DNA from: Acanthosoma haemorrhoidale
Lineage: Eukaryota; Arthropoda; Insecta; Hemiptera; Acanthosomatidae
NCBI GenBank assembly: GCA_930367205.1
Contig: OV884011.1
Span: forward strand, 114,883,866-114,947,865
Direction: 5' to 3'
DNA: 64,000 nt
Part shown: positions 39,399-51,600 of the stretch, piece after piece
Layout of the letters: each line of letters opens with the position of its first letter
How positions within the stretch are numbered: position 1 is the stretch's first letter
Program-made: the position numbers and the translations under genes
Notes under the pieces: generated by a model
What the model saw: only the letters and a program-made list of their open reading frames with translations
Database searches by the model: none
What the model was told of the DNA's origin: nothing

Positions 39399-39733
39399 TG
39401 TTTACGCACACCTCTTCTTAAACTATGAAGTCTAAGTCTAAATTGAGGACGGCTTAGGCGATATTACGATCACTCTCCTAATAGTACTAGGGAGCGAATG
39501 CCAGCTCAAACAGTACACAACCTGTAATCCCTTACATTCGGTCGTATTTCTAAGACACTTATAGTCCAAATAGAACGCTGCCTCAATACTGCAGCCACTA
39601 GTGACAAAATGATATGGCTTATTACTCAAAGAAAACAATGGCATCCTACACGCTACGCTAAATCAATAATTCTACGCAGCCTGTGTACATTCTAAAACAA
39701 AAAAAATAGATAATACTCCTACAACACCTACAA
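39399..39733 (-). other. Spacer between pol remnant and LTR
   Basis: About 335 bp separate the end of the pol remnant from the polypurine tract. An open frame of 68 codons (39438-39644, minus) lies here. I see no envelope features, so I treat it as non-coding or fully decayed. Confidence 0.35.
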
Positions 39734-40915
39734 ATGGTACAAAGTGTACGTATTTATACAATACCAAATTTGGATCCGTGCAGAAGCGAGGACACTCCAA
39801 CTCACTCATGGCCAGTACCCTCTGGTGGGAGTTTTAACTGTTCGACGTGGACGGTCCTCCGTTTTGTCGAAGGTCTTGTACTCTCGATGGTGACGATGTT
39901 ATTCTCCCTGACCACCACCACCTTGAAAGGACCCTCGTATCTGACCGACTCTTTGCTCCGATTAAAGCGATTTTACGATAAACAATGGTCCCAATTTTAA
40001 GGTCCCCCATTCGATCCCGGAATTTGAGGTTTACCCGAGCTCTTGACCGTCTCCTTCACGATCCTGTCACGAACTTTGCCCCAAAGTTTGCCGAGTTTTA
40101 AGTGAGCATTTCACATTTGCTCCGCCATTCCCTCGTCCGCCACCGCCTCTGTTCCGTTACGCCGCCTCGGGCGCAGTCCAAAGAGGATCTCGAACGGAGT
40201 AAACCCCGTCGTGGTGTCGATGGAATGATTGTATGCCACCACTGCCTTCGGCATCGCCTCGTTTGCTTGCAGACCCTTGTTCACCTGATACACCCGCAGG
40301 TGGTCACTCAAGGTACTCAATAAGGCAGTCTTTCGATGTCTCCACGACTCTTAAGATGTCCTGGAGTGTTGAGATGCCACACGATATTAAGATTCTTCAT
40401 CTCCGACCGCACGTTTGCATTATCGAACTCCCTATCCCCATCCGACGAGATTCGGTCCGGTACCCCATAAAACTGGAACCACGCTCGTAATGCCTGTAAG
40501 ATGGCGTTGGATAACTTGTCTGTACGACATACGCCATAGCTACTTTACTTAATGCAGCTATTGCCGTAACCCACTTATAGCCCTTCCAAGTAAATTTGTC
40601 TCAGCTGTGGGTGACTTGTTGTACCTGGAGTGGGTGTTGGTCGTATTTAGTCTTAAGACATATCTCGCAGGTTCCTATAATCTCCTGGACCGTCTTCTTC
40701 TTATCCCACCAGAAGTACCGCCGCTGTAATGCTTGCAACGTCTCCTGCGTATGGATCGTCTTCCGCACTTTCGCGTTGGTGACAAATAGGTGGTAGGTCT
40801 TCCCTAGTCTGGATGCATCTTTCAACGCCCGGCAAATTCGGTCACCCTTAACACCCCGTAGTGACCAGATTGTTGTAATACTACTCTTGCTATAGTTGCC
40901 ATTGGTAGCCTGCAA
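39734..40915 (-). pseudogene. Gypsy-clade pol remnant (integrase), 5'-truncated and frameshifted
   Basis: Minus strand, reading down from 40915. A zinc-binding region ends in C-x2-C followed by KTKYDQHP, characteristic of the Gypsy clade. Next is a core with the second catalytic Asp (SSDGDREF, about plus 40440) and the catalytic Glu (GDIERLHS, about plus 40340). Then comes the post-core NHSIDTTTGFTPFEILFG (about 40180-40235), and a GPFKVVVV...TVHVEQLK segment (about 39830-39940) like the C-terminal domain of integrase. At least two frame breaks separate these blocks. Reverse transcriptase and gag are absent. It is an old, inactive copy inserted antisense to the host gene. Confidence 0.8.
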
Positions 40916-40967
40916 CGTGTAAACAATGCTTTTAGGCTAGAAATCATTAAAAACAATTACACGTTGC
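40912..40967. repeat. 11-bp inverted repeat at the truncation point of the Gypsy-clade element
   Basis: GCAACGTGTAA at 40912-40922 faces its perfect reverse complement TTACACGTTGC at 40957-40967, with 34 bp between. It coincides with the point where pol similarity ends. It may mark the repair or inversion event that truncated the element, or be chance. Confidence 0.5.
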
Positions 40968-42117
40968 TGAATGCATTCCTTAACGAAGAATGGGGAACTA
41001 GACTACCGACAGGAAGCTAGGACTAAAGGCCTGATAGAAAACGTGTTATTTATAATTTTAGGGCGGAAATAATTAAGCACTATTTGATTATTATAGCTTC
41101 TTTTGAGGAAGTTTGTAGAGAGGCCCTTGTACAGTGTAGTTGATAGCATAAATGCTTCATGATATGAAAGTTAAGAGTACCAATTCCTAGGAAAGTGGTA
41201 ACATCCTTCTTTCTTCATATAATAAACAAATTCGTGAAAGGCAAACGTTTACGCCTCTGTTGCATGGGCGTTTTTGCTCCAACTTTGGAGCGTATTTTAG
41301 CTCATTAAGCCGTAAACTAAACACCACTAAAGCATTAACATGGGGCAACTAGTCAGATAAAAATATCTTTATTAATTTCCATCCGATAGTTATAAATTAC
41401 CTTGGTACGTCAATAAGCGTGGTGTGTTCGTGATGCTGACTGAAGTAAGACAGGTTAGGTATGTGTTCCATTGTTCTCTGTCATTATAAGGATACAATTG
41501 CCTATAGGAAGCAATGGAATAGAATGGGATGTGAAGATGCCACTGTGAGAGTAGGTTCAGGAAGTTAGGCATGCCGTAAATTTACATTCCATCAGCAACC
41601 GCACTTACGTAAGAAGATTACAGCAAATATGAAACAAAAAAAAAATCAAAGCCCTCGCTTGCATTGAACAAGTATTCAAAAATAATATCACGCTTCAGAT
41701 AGAACAAGCATGGTATTGTTCCTTTAAGATAACTCTTAGTTTTACTTTTGTTTTTAAATGGAAATCAAAATAGAGAAAGATATTATGGAGTAACCTGAGT
41801 AGTTTTAACTCAAAGGAGATGCTCACTTGTAAAGCCTTATTAAATTATTAAAATAATTATTGTGATGTGTACGCATAAATAAATAATTATTTACCTCATT
41901 AAAACTACCTAATACCCAGAATTAGCTGTTTTGAAAGGATTGATAAATCTAACAACGAAATTGTAGCTTTCGTTTTTCAACAAACATGCTTTTTAAGTCA
42001 TAAAATACTAATAACGTATATTTAAAATCGTCGGATTATCATTTGGGAGTTTGTAAAAATTAATTTTACATGTTTCTTATCGTAGCATAATATATTTACA
42101 GCTCTACATTAAATGTG

Positions 42118-42192
42118 TTTGAGACCTCTCAAATCCACATGTTTGTCACCTACCTCGCATGCGAAAGAGGAAGCGGAGTCTTGGGAATTCAA
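42118..42192 (-). mobile_element. LINE 3'-region fragment (same family as 55689-57022)
   Basis: Reverse-complemented, this segment runs from the LINE's CCCAAGACTCCGCT block through CATGCGAGG and GTGACAAACATGTGGATTT to GAGAGGTCTC. Both ends of the element are missing. Short direct repeats (AAATGT) flank it but are too short to be trusted. Confidence 0.65.
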
Positions 42193-44649
42193 ATGTTGTT
42201 TTATGTGAACAAAGAATTTGTTTTCTAAAAACTAAGTAAAGAGTCTAACATCGATGAATGTTTGATAATAAATAACATATTTCATAATTTTTAACTTATT
42301 TTTTAGTGATACTTGTATCCATATAAAATAAAGATCTCAAATTCACCGGATCTTTATCTCATCATTATTAAAATTCAGAAATCATTAAACTATATCACTT
42401 TTGTTAATGTGGTAGCTGTGATTAGTTATAAAGGCATGACAAAGGGGCCTCACTAAGGATAAAAGGAATATGACAGTAAAATGTTTAAAATGAACAATGG
42501 CTACGTGGGCCGGCGGGTATTCTATTGTAAATAGCTTTCGTCAAAGGGTGTTGTTAGTGCTGCTTGGTAGACTCTCCAGGGAGTCTTCGGTCACATATTC
42601 TAGATTTCATTTAAGAATTGTGAAATCGAGGAACAGTTTAATAAAAATTCATAAAGAAGGAATTTTCAATGCAAAAATAAAAAAATCTAATGGTTTTTTG
42701 GATTAGTTACCTCCCCCTAACCCTCTCATTTAACCTGTCTTTGAAATGTCTCGATAAAACACTTTAGTAACATGCCATTTATCGTACATTTATTAGAAAT
42801 AACAATGTAAATAAAATCGCCCCTAACTTTTTTTCCAGCACTGGGACCAAAATACTTGACTTTTCTAAAGAAAATGTTTATGGTCACGTATATATTCCTT
42901 GAAATTAAGGATTTTTAAGGCCTGCCACCTGAGGTAAAATATTTTCAAAATGGTACTATGTTAGAAATTTTTTAAATAATTATTTCCTATTTATCATTTC
43001 CTGTTTATTCTTGGACTGTAAACACCACAAAATAAAAAAATCTATTTTCTTTATTTAAAAACGAAAAATATTGCGAGAGAACTATTTGCTAAAATTTTTT
43101 TTTGTTTATTTTACGATAAACAGAGCCGCTTTGTTATATCCAACCCGGGGGGATTGTTTACAACCAATGTTCGCACCACATCCGTGATTTGGCACTCTTA
43201 GATCAATAATATAATATGTAAGGCACAAAGAAATTATAAGGTCATAAATTACAGGAAATGACCTCTATTTAATTTCTTTATTTGTCTGTTTTTATACTAA
43301 TTTATTTCTGGCTTATAAAGATATTTAAAAAAAAAGTTTTTCCACACTGGGATCTACGAAAGACACCAACGATATTGTAACCCCACCAAACTGCCGCACG
43401 AAATTTCGAGGAAATTATTGTGTCATCAATAAATAAATAATAATATAAAAAATTAATATTTGTTTTCACTGATAAGAGTATCAAAAATTGAAGGCATCGC
43501 TATCCTGATCAATAATACATGTTGGGACTATTAATTTCGGGGTTCAAATATTATTCATAATGTTTTTGGAACACCGCAATCATTTAGAAGGATGAGATTT
43601 ACTTGATATCATTACAGATAATTAAGTTACTTAACCTTAATTTAGTGAAATTGAGTAACTTTCTGAAAAATTAATGAATGTTCAATTATTATAATAGATT
43701 ACTCATAATTAAAAAATTATATTTTCTTATTATATTAATTAGGGTTTTGTCAAATTAAAGAGCTATTATAATGTAATACGTGTTAGGTTTTTAGTGGAGA
43801 ATCCTGTACCACAGTTTATTTCATTTTATAGACCGAATTGGCTATATATTTATTGGAGTAGCCTCTAATTTATCCTCTAGAGGTTAAGTGGACCCCCCAC
43901 AAGTCCTGGTCTAATTTCAAAATTTCTTCAGGTAAGCGGGGTTAGCATGCAGGCGCGGCAGAACGAGAACGCGACGCACAACCTTAACACCTTTCTTTCC
44001 CAATATATATCTGTAATACGTAGTAATTCCTATTGGACCTACATAGTTGTTGTTTCATACCCGTGGAGCCACTTGGGTAACTTATCCTTTGTCTCTTGCC
44101 CCTTTGCATATTAAGCATAAACGGATTATTATACTGTTGTAGATATGGTAAAATTTGAAGAAATTTCTGTTGAAGAAATTGGGTAATCTTGTAAACTTGA
44201 CTTGTGTCTGTTTATAATTATTTGACCCTTTGGTGAATTTAAATTCCAAATATAACCAAGACGAAACCAAAGTTAAATATAAAGACCCTGATCTGATAAA
44301 ATGATCCAATCAATGTGTAACAAAATCCAGAGGCTTCAGAAGGCGGCCTTTGTTAACAAAGGCATGAAATATATTTTTTTTTCGACAAAGCCATTCCGTT
44401 CTTTCGTTCCTCCTTTGTTAATGTTTGAGTACCAAAGCTCCCCTCACCTCTTAATTCGCCCTTTTCTTTGTAACTTTTCTTCCCCCCCCCCATATTTTGT
44501 CACGTTTTGTTTTCCTCTGTGTCATTATATTTTAATTGTAAATTAACGGTAATAAGGGGTAACTACCGCTCCGAAAACCCTTAAAAATGTGAAGCTAATC
44601 AACATTTTCGTTTACAAAAAGCATTGTTCCAGCCCTAAGATAAGAATCT

Positions 44650-44810
44650 TCGAAATATCTCGTAATTAAGTTTGTTGATGAGATTCTGTGAATTTCACGC
44701 CCTTCGTGGAAATGAAGGTTGGAGAAAACCCGAATGAAATGTCAGATCGCCTTGGGATTGGAACCATCGCACGTATCCTTAACCTATTCACTGGAACTTA
44801 ACTACTTGTC
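44650..44810 (-). mobile_element. tRNA-derived SINE candidate
   Basis: On the minus strand, TAGTTAAGTTCCAGTG (A-box region, plus 44789-44804) and GGTTCCAATCCC (B-box, plus 44754-44765) are spaced as in tRNA-type promoters. A body of about 100 bp follows toward lower coordinates. Its body differs from that at 11965-12100, so they are not obviously one family. The boundaries are uncertain. Confidence 0.4.
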
Positions 44811-45409
44811 CTTCCCAAAATGTGAGAGTTCAACTTGTTATCAATAAAATACTTTTAATGTCTGATTGCATCACGAAATAATATTATCAGTTAGGAGCTA
44901 TGTCGTTGATCTCTCTTTTCAATTTTTTATTATACCAAATATTAATAACACATTTACTTCTTTACTGTAGTAAATCATACAAAGAATCAGTTATTTTTTA
45001 ATGTATTTAATCGCTCAAATAAACCATACAAAGTCATAAAATGACGTAGAACGTCATTAAAAAAGCAAAATATATGTATCAAACGAGGAGGTACATAAGA
45101 ACCTAAAGGATAGATGGCTGCGTAATTTTGAAAATTCCTAATTTCATTATCAGGAAATGTCCACTAGTGATTTTAATCCAATTTACATACTTAATTTATT
45201 TGATATCCACTTTTATTTTCCAATACACACTATTTTTTTTTTTCAGTGGTCTATTTTGACAATATGTATTGAGTTGCAATATTTAGAAACTGAATAAACT
45301 AAAACCTGGTGCTTCTAATGTATTTTTTCTGCAGCTAATATAATACATAATATAAAGTGATATAACTGGCTTACTTATTAAATGCATTTATACAATTTGC
45401 AATACAATG

Positions 45410-45410
<1 letters not shown>

Positions 45411-45453
<43 letters not shown>
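45411..45453. repeat. Uninterrupted run of 43 T
   Basis: This is the longest homopolymer in the window. Such a run could be the poly(A) tail of a minus-strand retroposed sequence, but I recognise no retroposon body next to it. Confidence 0.9.
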
Positions 45454-46374
45454 CCCTCTTAGCTCTCAATCTTATAAAATAGGATGTGGGAAAAATAAAG
45501 GAAATGAAAAATAAAGGAAATAATATTTAATAATATTCGTTGTTTATACAATCATGAGAGTCGTAGTATTAAATACCGGGTCAGTTAGGTGCTGAGCGAG
45601 TCAAAATGAAATATTTAAATACCTATTGAAATGTCAGGTATATGTGTGATTTCGTTATGAAACTATAAATAATAATTCTTTAAACCATTAAATTTTTCGA
45701 TTTTAAATTCACTCCAAACCTTATGGGCAATCAGAACTTGTTATCTTAAATTAAAAATGGTTCTATTAATTTGGCTTAACAGTAATCACAAGCTATTCGT
45801 AAATAGATTTGCCTAAGAATCAATAATTGTATATAATTATCTGTAAATTTAAAGGGGTTATGAGGGGAAAAAAAAACCCAAAAACAAACAAATGACTGTA
45901 TTTTACTTTGTTGAAATGCTACTAACCTTAATCCCCAAGAGTGTTGTAAAATATACATTAGCATTTTTAAATGGGATTTAACAATTTTTACGGGCGTAGT
46001 ATATACAGAAGCTACCGGAGTAAATACAGTTTAAACATTCACTGCTATGCCCCAACGGAGAGGCTATACTTTTAAATTGATTCCAAAGGATAGTCTTTCG
46101 TCTGCCTGTTTGTGTTCTCAAATGTTAATGTTCTTTAGCATCCTGGGCTAAGATTTATAGTTTCACCTAAGATATAAGTCTAAAACAAATCGAACTAGCC
46201 ATTGAAATATTTCATGCTCTAGTTGAGAATTTATTTAAGACTATGTTTTGATTCCCCCATCCCCCAAGGTTGGAGACACATTTATACGTCTAAAAGACTA
46301 ATTTCTAGTGGTTCTGGAATAAAATGAATGTCTTTATGAGCCTTCTTTCTACTTGAAACATTTTACACAACAAG

Positions 46375-46604
46375 TCGTGGGGGACTTCCCAATACTCCTC
46401 TTACTCTGTGAGGGAGGTGACAACCATGTGGATTTGGAGGTCTCTGGGCTGTCTCTGTAAATACTGTATGAATGAGCAAGCGAATGAAGAGTTGAAAATA
46501 TGGTATGAATGAGAACATGTATCACAATTACTTATTGCCCAATATTGTAATTTTATTATATATATAAAGAAGTTTCATATATATTTTTACTGTTAGAATT
46601 TTCA
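46375..46604 (+). mobile_element. 5'-truncated LINE copy (3' tail)
   Basis: It starts at GTGGGGGACTTCCCAA and continues through GAGGGAGGTGACAACCATGT, TGTAAATACTGTATGAATGAG and TATTGTAATTTTA to AGAATTTTC. It is the same family and the same 3'-end type as the copy at 17952-18136. A clear target duplication was not found (only CAAG at both sides). Confidence 0.65.
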
Positions 46605-48568
46605 AGAGACCTTTAAGTGCTTTCTTTTACTTGGTTATAAATAAAATCAATGGATATAAGGGGAGTAAATATTACACCATTGCTTACATGAGGATATGTT
46701 CAAGGAGTGTTTCCTTTCTCCTTACGGTCAGTGTGCCTGTTACGTAGGTCGGTGGCTGGGTGAGTGACCAGAATTTCCAAAAAGGCGGCCACATTCGATT
46801 TCCTCGCCCCACATCCCACACTTTGAACCATCGTCTGCGGTCGGTCCTAACGTAAGCTGAGGTGTGGGTTATGATGAAGAGATCCTGTCTTTAAATAACA
46901 GAGGATATCTATAATTTAGGGGCATCCGACCAAAAACAGCTTCGGAGGTCCAAGCCGTGTGCCAGTCCAACCAAAAGGAGTTTATTTAAGCTGCCTATCC
47001 GAGCGGGGTTTATCCGTTTATGCCTGGATTCGGCAGACCGCAATTTTCGGGTCCTTTGTATAATTTCTTTCCGCGGCTTATGACAACATTTCCCTCATTC
47101 GTTAGGGGTATCATTACGTCCGGAAAGCGTATGGTCCTTTCCACAAAGCGAATTCTGCAATGGGGTATTTTATACCTCATGTGTCTGAATTATTGTAGTT
47201 ATAAATTGTTATTCGTGCTTCTTTGTGGGCTTAAAAGGTGTTTAAATTTTTTGAACGGCTGATTTTATTCAGATCCAAATAAAAGTCATGGATTTCAAAC
47301 GGCCCCTTCCCTCTCTAGTTGCAATTTATTAAGTTTAATATTTGATTAAGCTGCAGGGCAGTAAAAGAGTAACTGTAAAATTGTAAGTATGCTTCGAATG
47401 CGATTTTTTATGGCAATAATTATGTTACATAATTATTATCTAATACCCTTGTACGGCAGAATGTAATTTTATTCAAATAAGGATTTACTACTAAAAAAAA
47501 AATTCAAAAGCCCACGGAAGTCATCAAACCTTGGAGTTTTATAATTAGTTTATAGTAGACTGCGTATTCCTATCAAATTACGTCCCAAGCTGAATAATAA
47601 AGCAGCTCTAGGATTTTAAACAAAACTTCCATGCCGGATACCTTCATTGCATATAAAACTGGAGAATCAAACCCAATTTTAATGAAAGTTTTAATGACCT
47701 AATTAAACTTAAGCAATTAAGTATGTTTAAAAAAAATTAAAATACTTATAGCATATTTTTAATTAGGAAAAACAAACCAAACTGAAAATTAAATAAACCA
47801 TAATGATAGTTTTTACACCTTGCAATGAAATAATTAATAACCCTTAGTGACTACAGTTTCCATTTTATTGTAATATCAAAGGGAGCCTCCCAAAAAAATG
47901 TCATCTCACTTGCAAGGAATTCACAAAGAACCACATACACCCGCAGGGGTGAAAACAGGAGGGTTTCGTTGGTATTTACAAATTAAAAAACTAACCACCC
48001 ATATCAAAAATATCTCTTTTCCGTATGATTATAAATCATATTTGATTTATATTTTGAGCCTAAGCAGCTTCGAGATGGTCAACTTGTCAGCACTTCTCTT
48101 ATGGTAATCTGTAAGCTGGAAGCAGTTAACTTAAACTACATTACATATGACCCTCCTCTCATTAATATTTCCTAACATTTTCTTCAATCCAAGTAATTCC
48201 GTGAATGATATAAATGGAACTTTGTCATAATTAGTTCATTCCAAGCACATATGATAATTCTTTTATGAGAATTGGACATTGAGTATTATCTTCCCTAATT
48301 TCACATTTACTAAATTATCTTAGCTGTCATAGATGTTTCTCAACAATAAATTATAGGGTACACAATCTTTTTAACAACCCTTTCCCACCAGGAAAAAAAA
48401 ATCATTCAGAGTTTATTATACATTTTGTTTTTAAAATTAATGAAAATAACTCAATAACGCAGTAAAGTATGAAGCAATGATGTAGTTGCTGTTAATTTAT
48501 CCCCCTAAAATATCTAAGTGGTGGTATTAAACAAGAAACTGGTCCACAATTTACAAACAAAGGGTTAT

Positions 48569-48573
<5 letters not shown>

Positions 48574-48603
<30 letters not shown>
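48574..48603. repeat. Uninterrupted run of 30 A
   Basis: It is a candidate plus-strand poly(A) tail. The upstream 200 bp show no recognised element. Confidence 0.9.
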
Positions 48604-48605
<2 letters not shown>

Positions 48606-51600
48606 AACCAAAGAGATTAGCCGTTACATATAGATGCAGCTTGCATAAGTCCGTCATGAGAGGAGAGGAAAAGGTCTCACTCATGCCTTCCTAGTTCAGT
48701 ATTACGAATCCCACAGCTCTAGTTGATTGCCACAGGATGAAAGCAACCTGCTGGGTGGTATCTATGATCATAAATCATTGCAGAATGTTGGTGTAGGTTG
48801 AGAAAAAAAAAAACATAACCAAACAAGTACTTTAGTTATTTGGATATCCCAAGGAGGTTAGAGTTTGTCAGTACTTTAGAATATGATTTAGCTTTACTCA
48901 AGGCTAAAAGTCAGTATTGCATGAATCTTGAGAAAGCGAGAAACGATTAAATAAATGACACAATACCAGGTGATGTGTTGTTTAATAGGTGAAATAAGCT
49001 GGAGCAGCAGACTGGAAACGATTAAGTGTACACAATGGAATGCGCACCCCCCCCCTCTACCCAACCAATACATTACTAGTTTGCAATATATTTCACTTCA
49101 TTTCCTCATTGTTAACATTTATAATCCCCGTGGGACATACTTTTCAGTCCTGGTTAGTTAGCAGAGTACTTATTTCTAAAAAATATTTAATAATAAAGGG
49201 CTTTTCTCTTGTGGTAAGTTAATCGTCAAGGAATACATCTATGCGTTTACACGAATACTAGGGAGTATACATCCTGGTATATAAAGATATTTATTTATTA
49301 AATTATCCGATTATAATGATTTTATAGATGATTTTTTAGTTTAAGGTTAACTGTTTTTCTTCAGTTATTTTGAGAATAAAATCCTTCCCTTAAATAAGTT
49401 TAACGTGTGAATTATCATGACCTCCATCATTCATCAAAATTTACAAGGCTTATGCAAGTAATGGCTTGAAAAATTATTGGTATCACCTGAGTATACCAAA
49501 ATGTCGCTTAAATAATAACTAAGCATTACAAGTAAAGTGAAGACAAAATAAAATCTATTCGAAATATGATTAATGGTATTACATTGAAATCACGCCTAAG
49601 ATGAAATGATTTGCAACTAACGTTGCAGTAAAACTGTTTTAGCTTACTTGTTAGGGGCGTTGAATTATTTTGGGGATGCATTCCCCGTCTATTTTGTGAA
49701 GCGTACGAGTCTACGCATGCACGGAGGAGCGTAATCTCTACTGCAAGCTCACACTTGGCAACCTAAAATCCTCATTGTTGCTGTGGTATTTTTTCCTCGC
49801 CACTGTAAAGGAGTGGTGGGGATGAGGTAACTGTAACAGGTGGCTATGCCTGTTGACAGTTCATTCCGTGGCTCCATGGATGTTGGATCGTTCCACCTCT
49901 AGGCAGGTTAGATAGCATTAGTCATTTTTTTGTATTATATTATTATATGTATTATCATACATTTAACGCGGACATATTATCTCTCTAACATAAAAATAAT
50001 CATATTAGTTGTTACACGAATTGTAAATGATGGTCAGTTTTGAGTTAAGATTGACACAGTACCTATTAGGTAGGGTTTAAGTCTTATCGTCTATCCAATT
50101 TATTTATGTTTTACTTTCCGTGGTAACGTATTAAGCCGGAGAGAAAACGTGAGATTATTTTATAATTGTTTATAAACAGGTGTGTTATTAAATGTCTTAT
50201 TACGTATTTGTCACAGCTAGCAACGATTGGAGTAACTTTTCTCTCGGTCAAACTCTGTTAAATACACCTGCAAAAACAGATTTTTCTAAGACTTGCTGTA
50301 ATAAGGGATCAATCGATACATTAAACAAATTTGAGTGACTAAACATCTTACATAATATAAATTTACACCTATTCTTGGTTTCTCTGAATCGAGAATTGTT
50401 AAACCAACTGGAAGCATTTTTTTCGTCACTGCTATTTTATTAAAACCATGAACATTCTCTAAAAACTTCCCCCAATCAAAAAATATTTTCGAGAAATTAT
50501 AAATTTTCTTTCATGGAGTATTACATGTAATCTTTATAGATGTGTCCTTTTTTAGTATTACATTTAATATATAATAACTTGCTTTGAAATATGGTTTGTC
50601 CGGTCATCTTTGAATGTATTCTGCAGACAATTTTTAATGGATTGAGATTCAGGGCCTTCCTGGTCAAACTGTCCATATCCATGTAAAAACTGTATTGACA
50701 TTAAAACAACAGATGTTAAGATCAGAGGTTTTAAAGTTTTTAACGCACTGTGCTTATGGTCAAGCAAGTCAAAATACGCGCTCACAGGTTCTTGACTTCG
50801 TTCACATTCTTAAGTGTATTGTTGAGTCATATCTTCATTTCAGAAATCATTAATTATTAATACCAGTCCTTCTCAGCATTCTATTTCATCTACAATAATC
50901 ACATTTATACTACTTATAATTTGCAAGCGAGTTATAAGTAATTAAATTTAATAAAAAAAAATCATGCAAAAAATTCATTCTTTATTTCTCAATTACAGAT
51001 TTTTTAAATTTTACATTTCTGAGTTATAGCATCGAATGTCGGAGGCATCAAACATGAACTGACTGGCACAGTGGTGAAAATTTAAGGTTTTCTGGTTTCG
51101 AAACAACCAACGAAACCCAAAGAATTTTTGCCATTCTATTTTTTTTCTTAGTTGGCATAGCGAAATCCTTATGAAACGTGTGTATAACATTTCGTTAAAG
51201 TCCATGGTGGTAAAATCTCTGGATAAAACACTGCTTCCCGAGGGCTTCATCGTAGTTGCTCGATTGCGTAGAGGTATTATAGAGCCAGTGCTATGTGGTA
51301 ATTGCTGCACCTTTTACCAGCAAGGAGGTAAGTCCCTGTCGGGAGAATTTCAAGGAGAACAGGGAATATAGCCCATGTCAGTCAGCTGGCTTGGTGTGTG
51401 ACTACTCACAGCATGCCACGGTTCCCAACCAGGCGATCTAATCTCCCTCCAATAAATCATTAGCCATTAATTTATTAATTAAATTTAAATACTAAGTATA
51501 TGTAAAAAGGGCTTCAAAAACAGCCGCTATTCAACTCAAATTCTTCAAATCGCCAATCTCCGAGGGGGGGGGGGAATAAAGTGCGTTTACCGTTAGGAGG

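Noticed and set aside
40102..40490. Plus-strand frames of 73 and 85 codons
   Set aside because: They are shadows of the minus-strand integrase remnant.
47020..47262. 80-codon frame beginning MPGFGRPQFSG
   Set aside because: The start looked protein-like, but the rest is hydrophobic and random-like, with no promoter or splice context.
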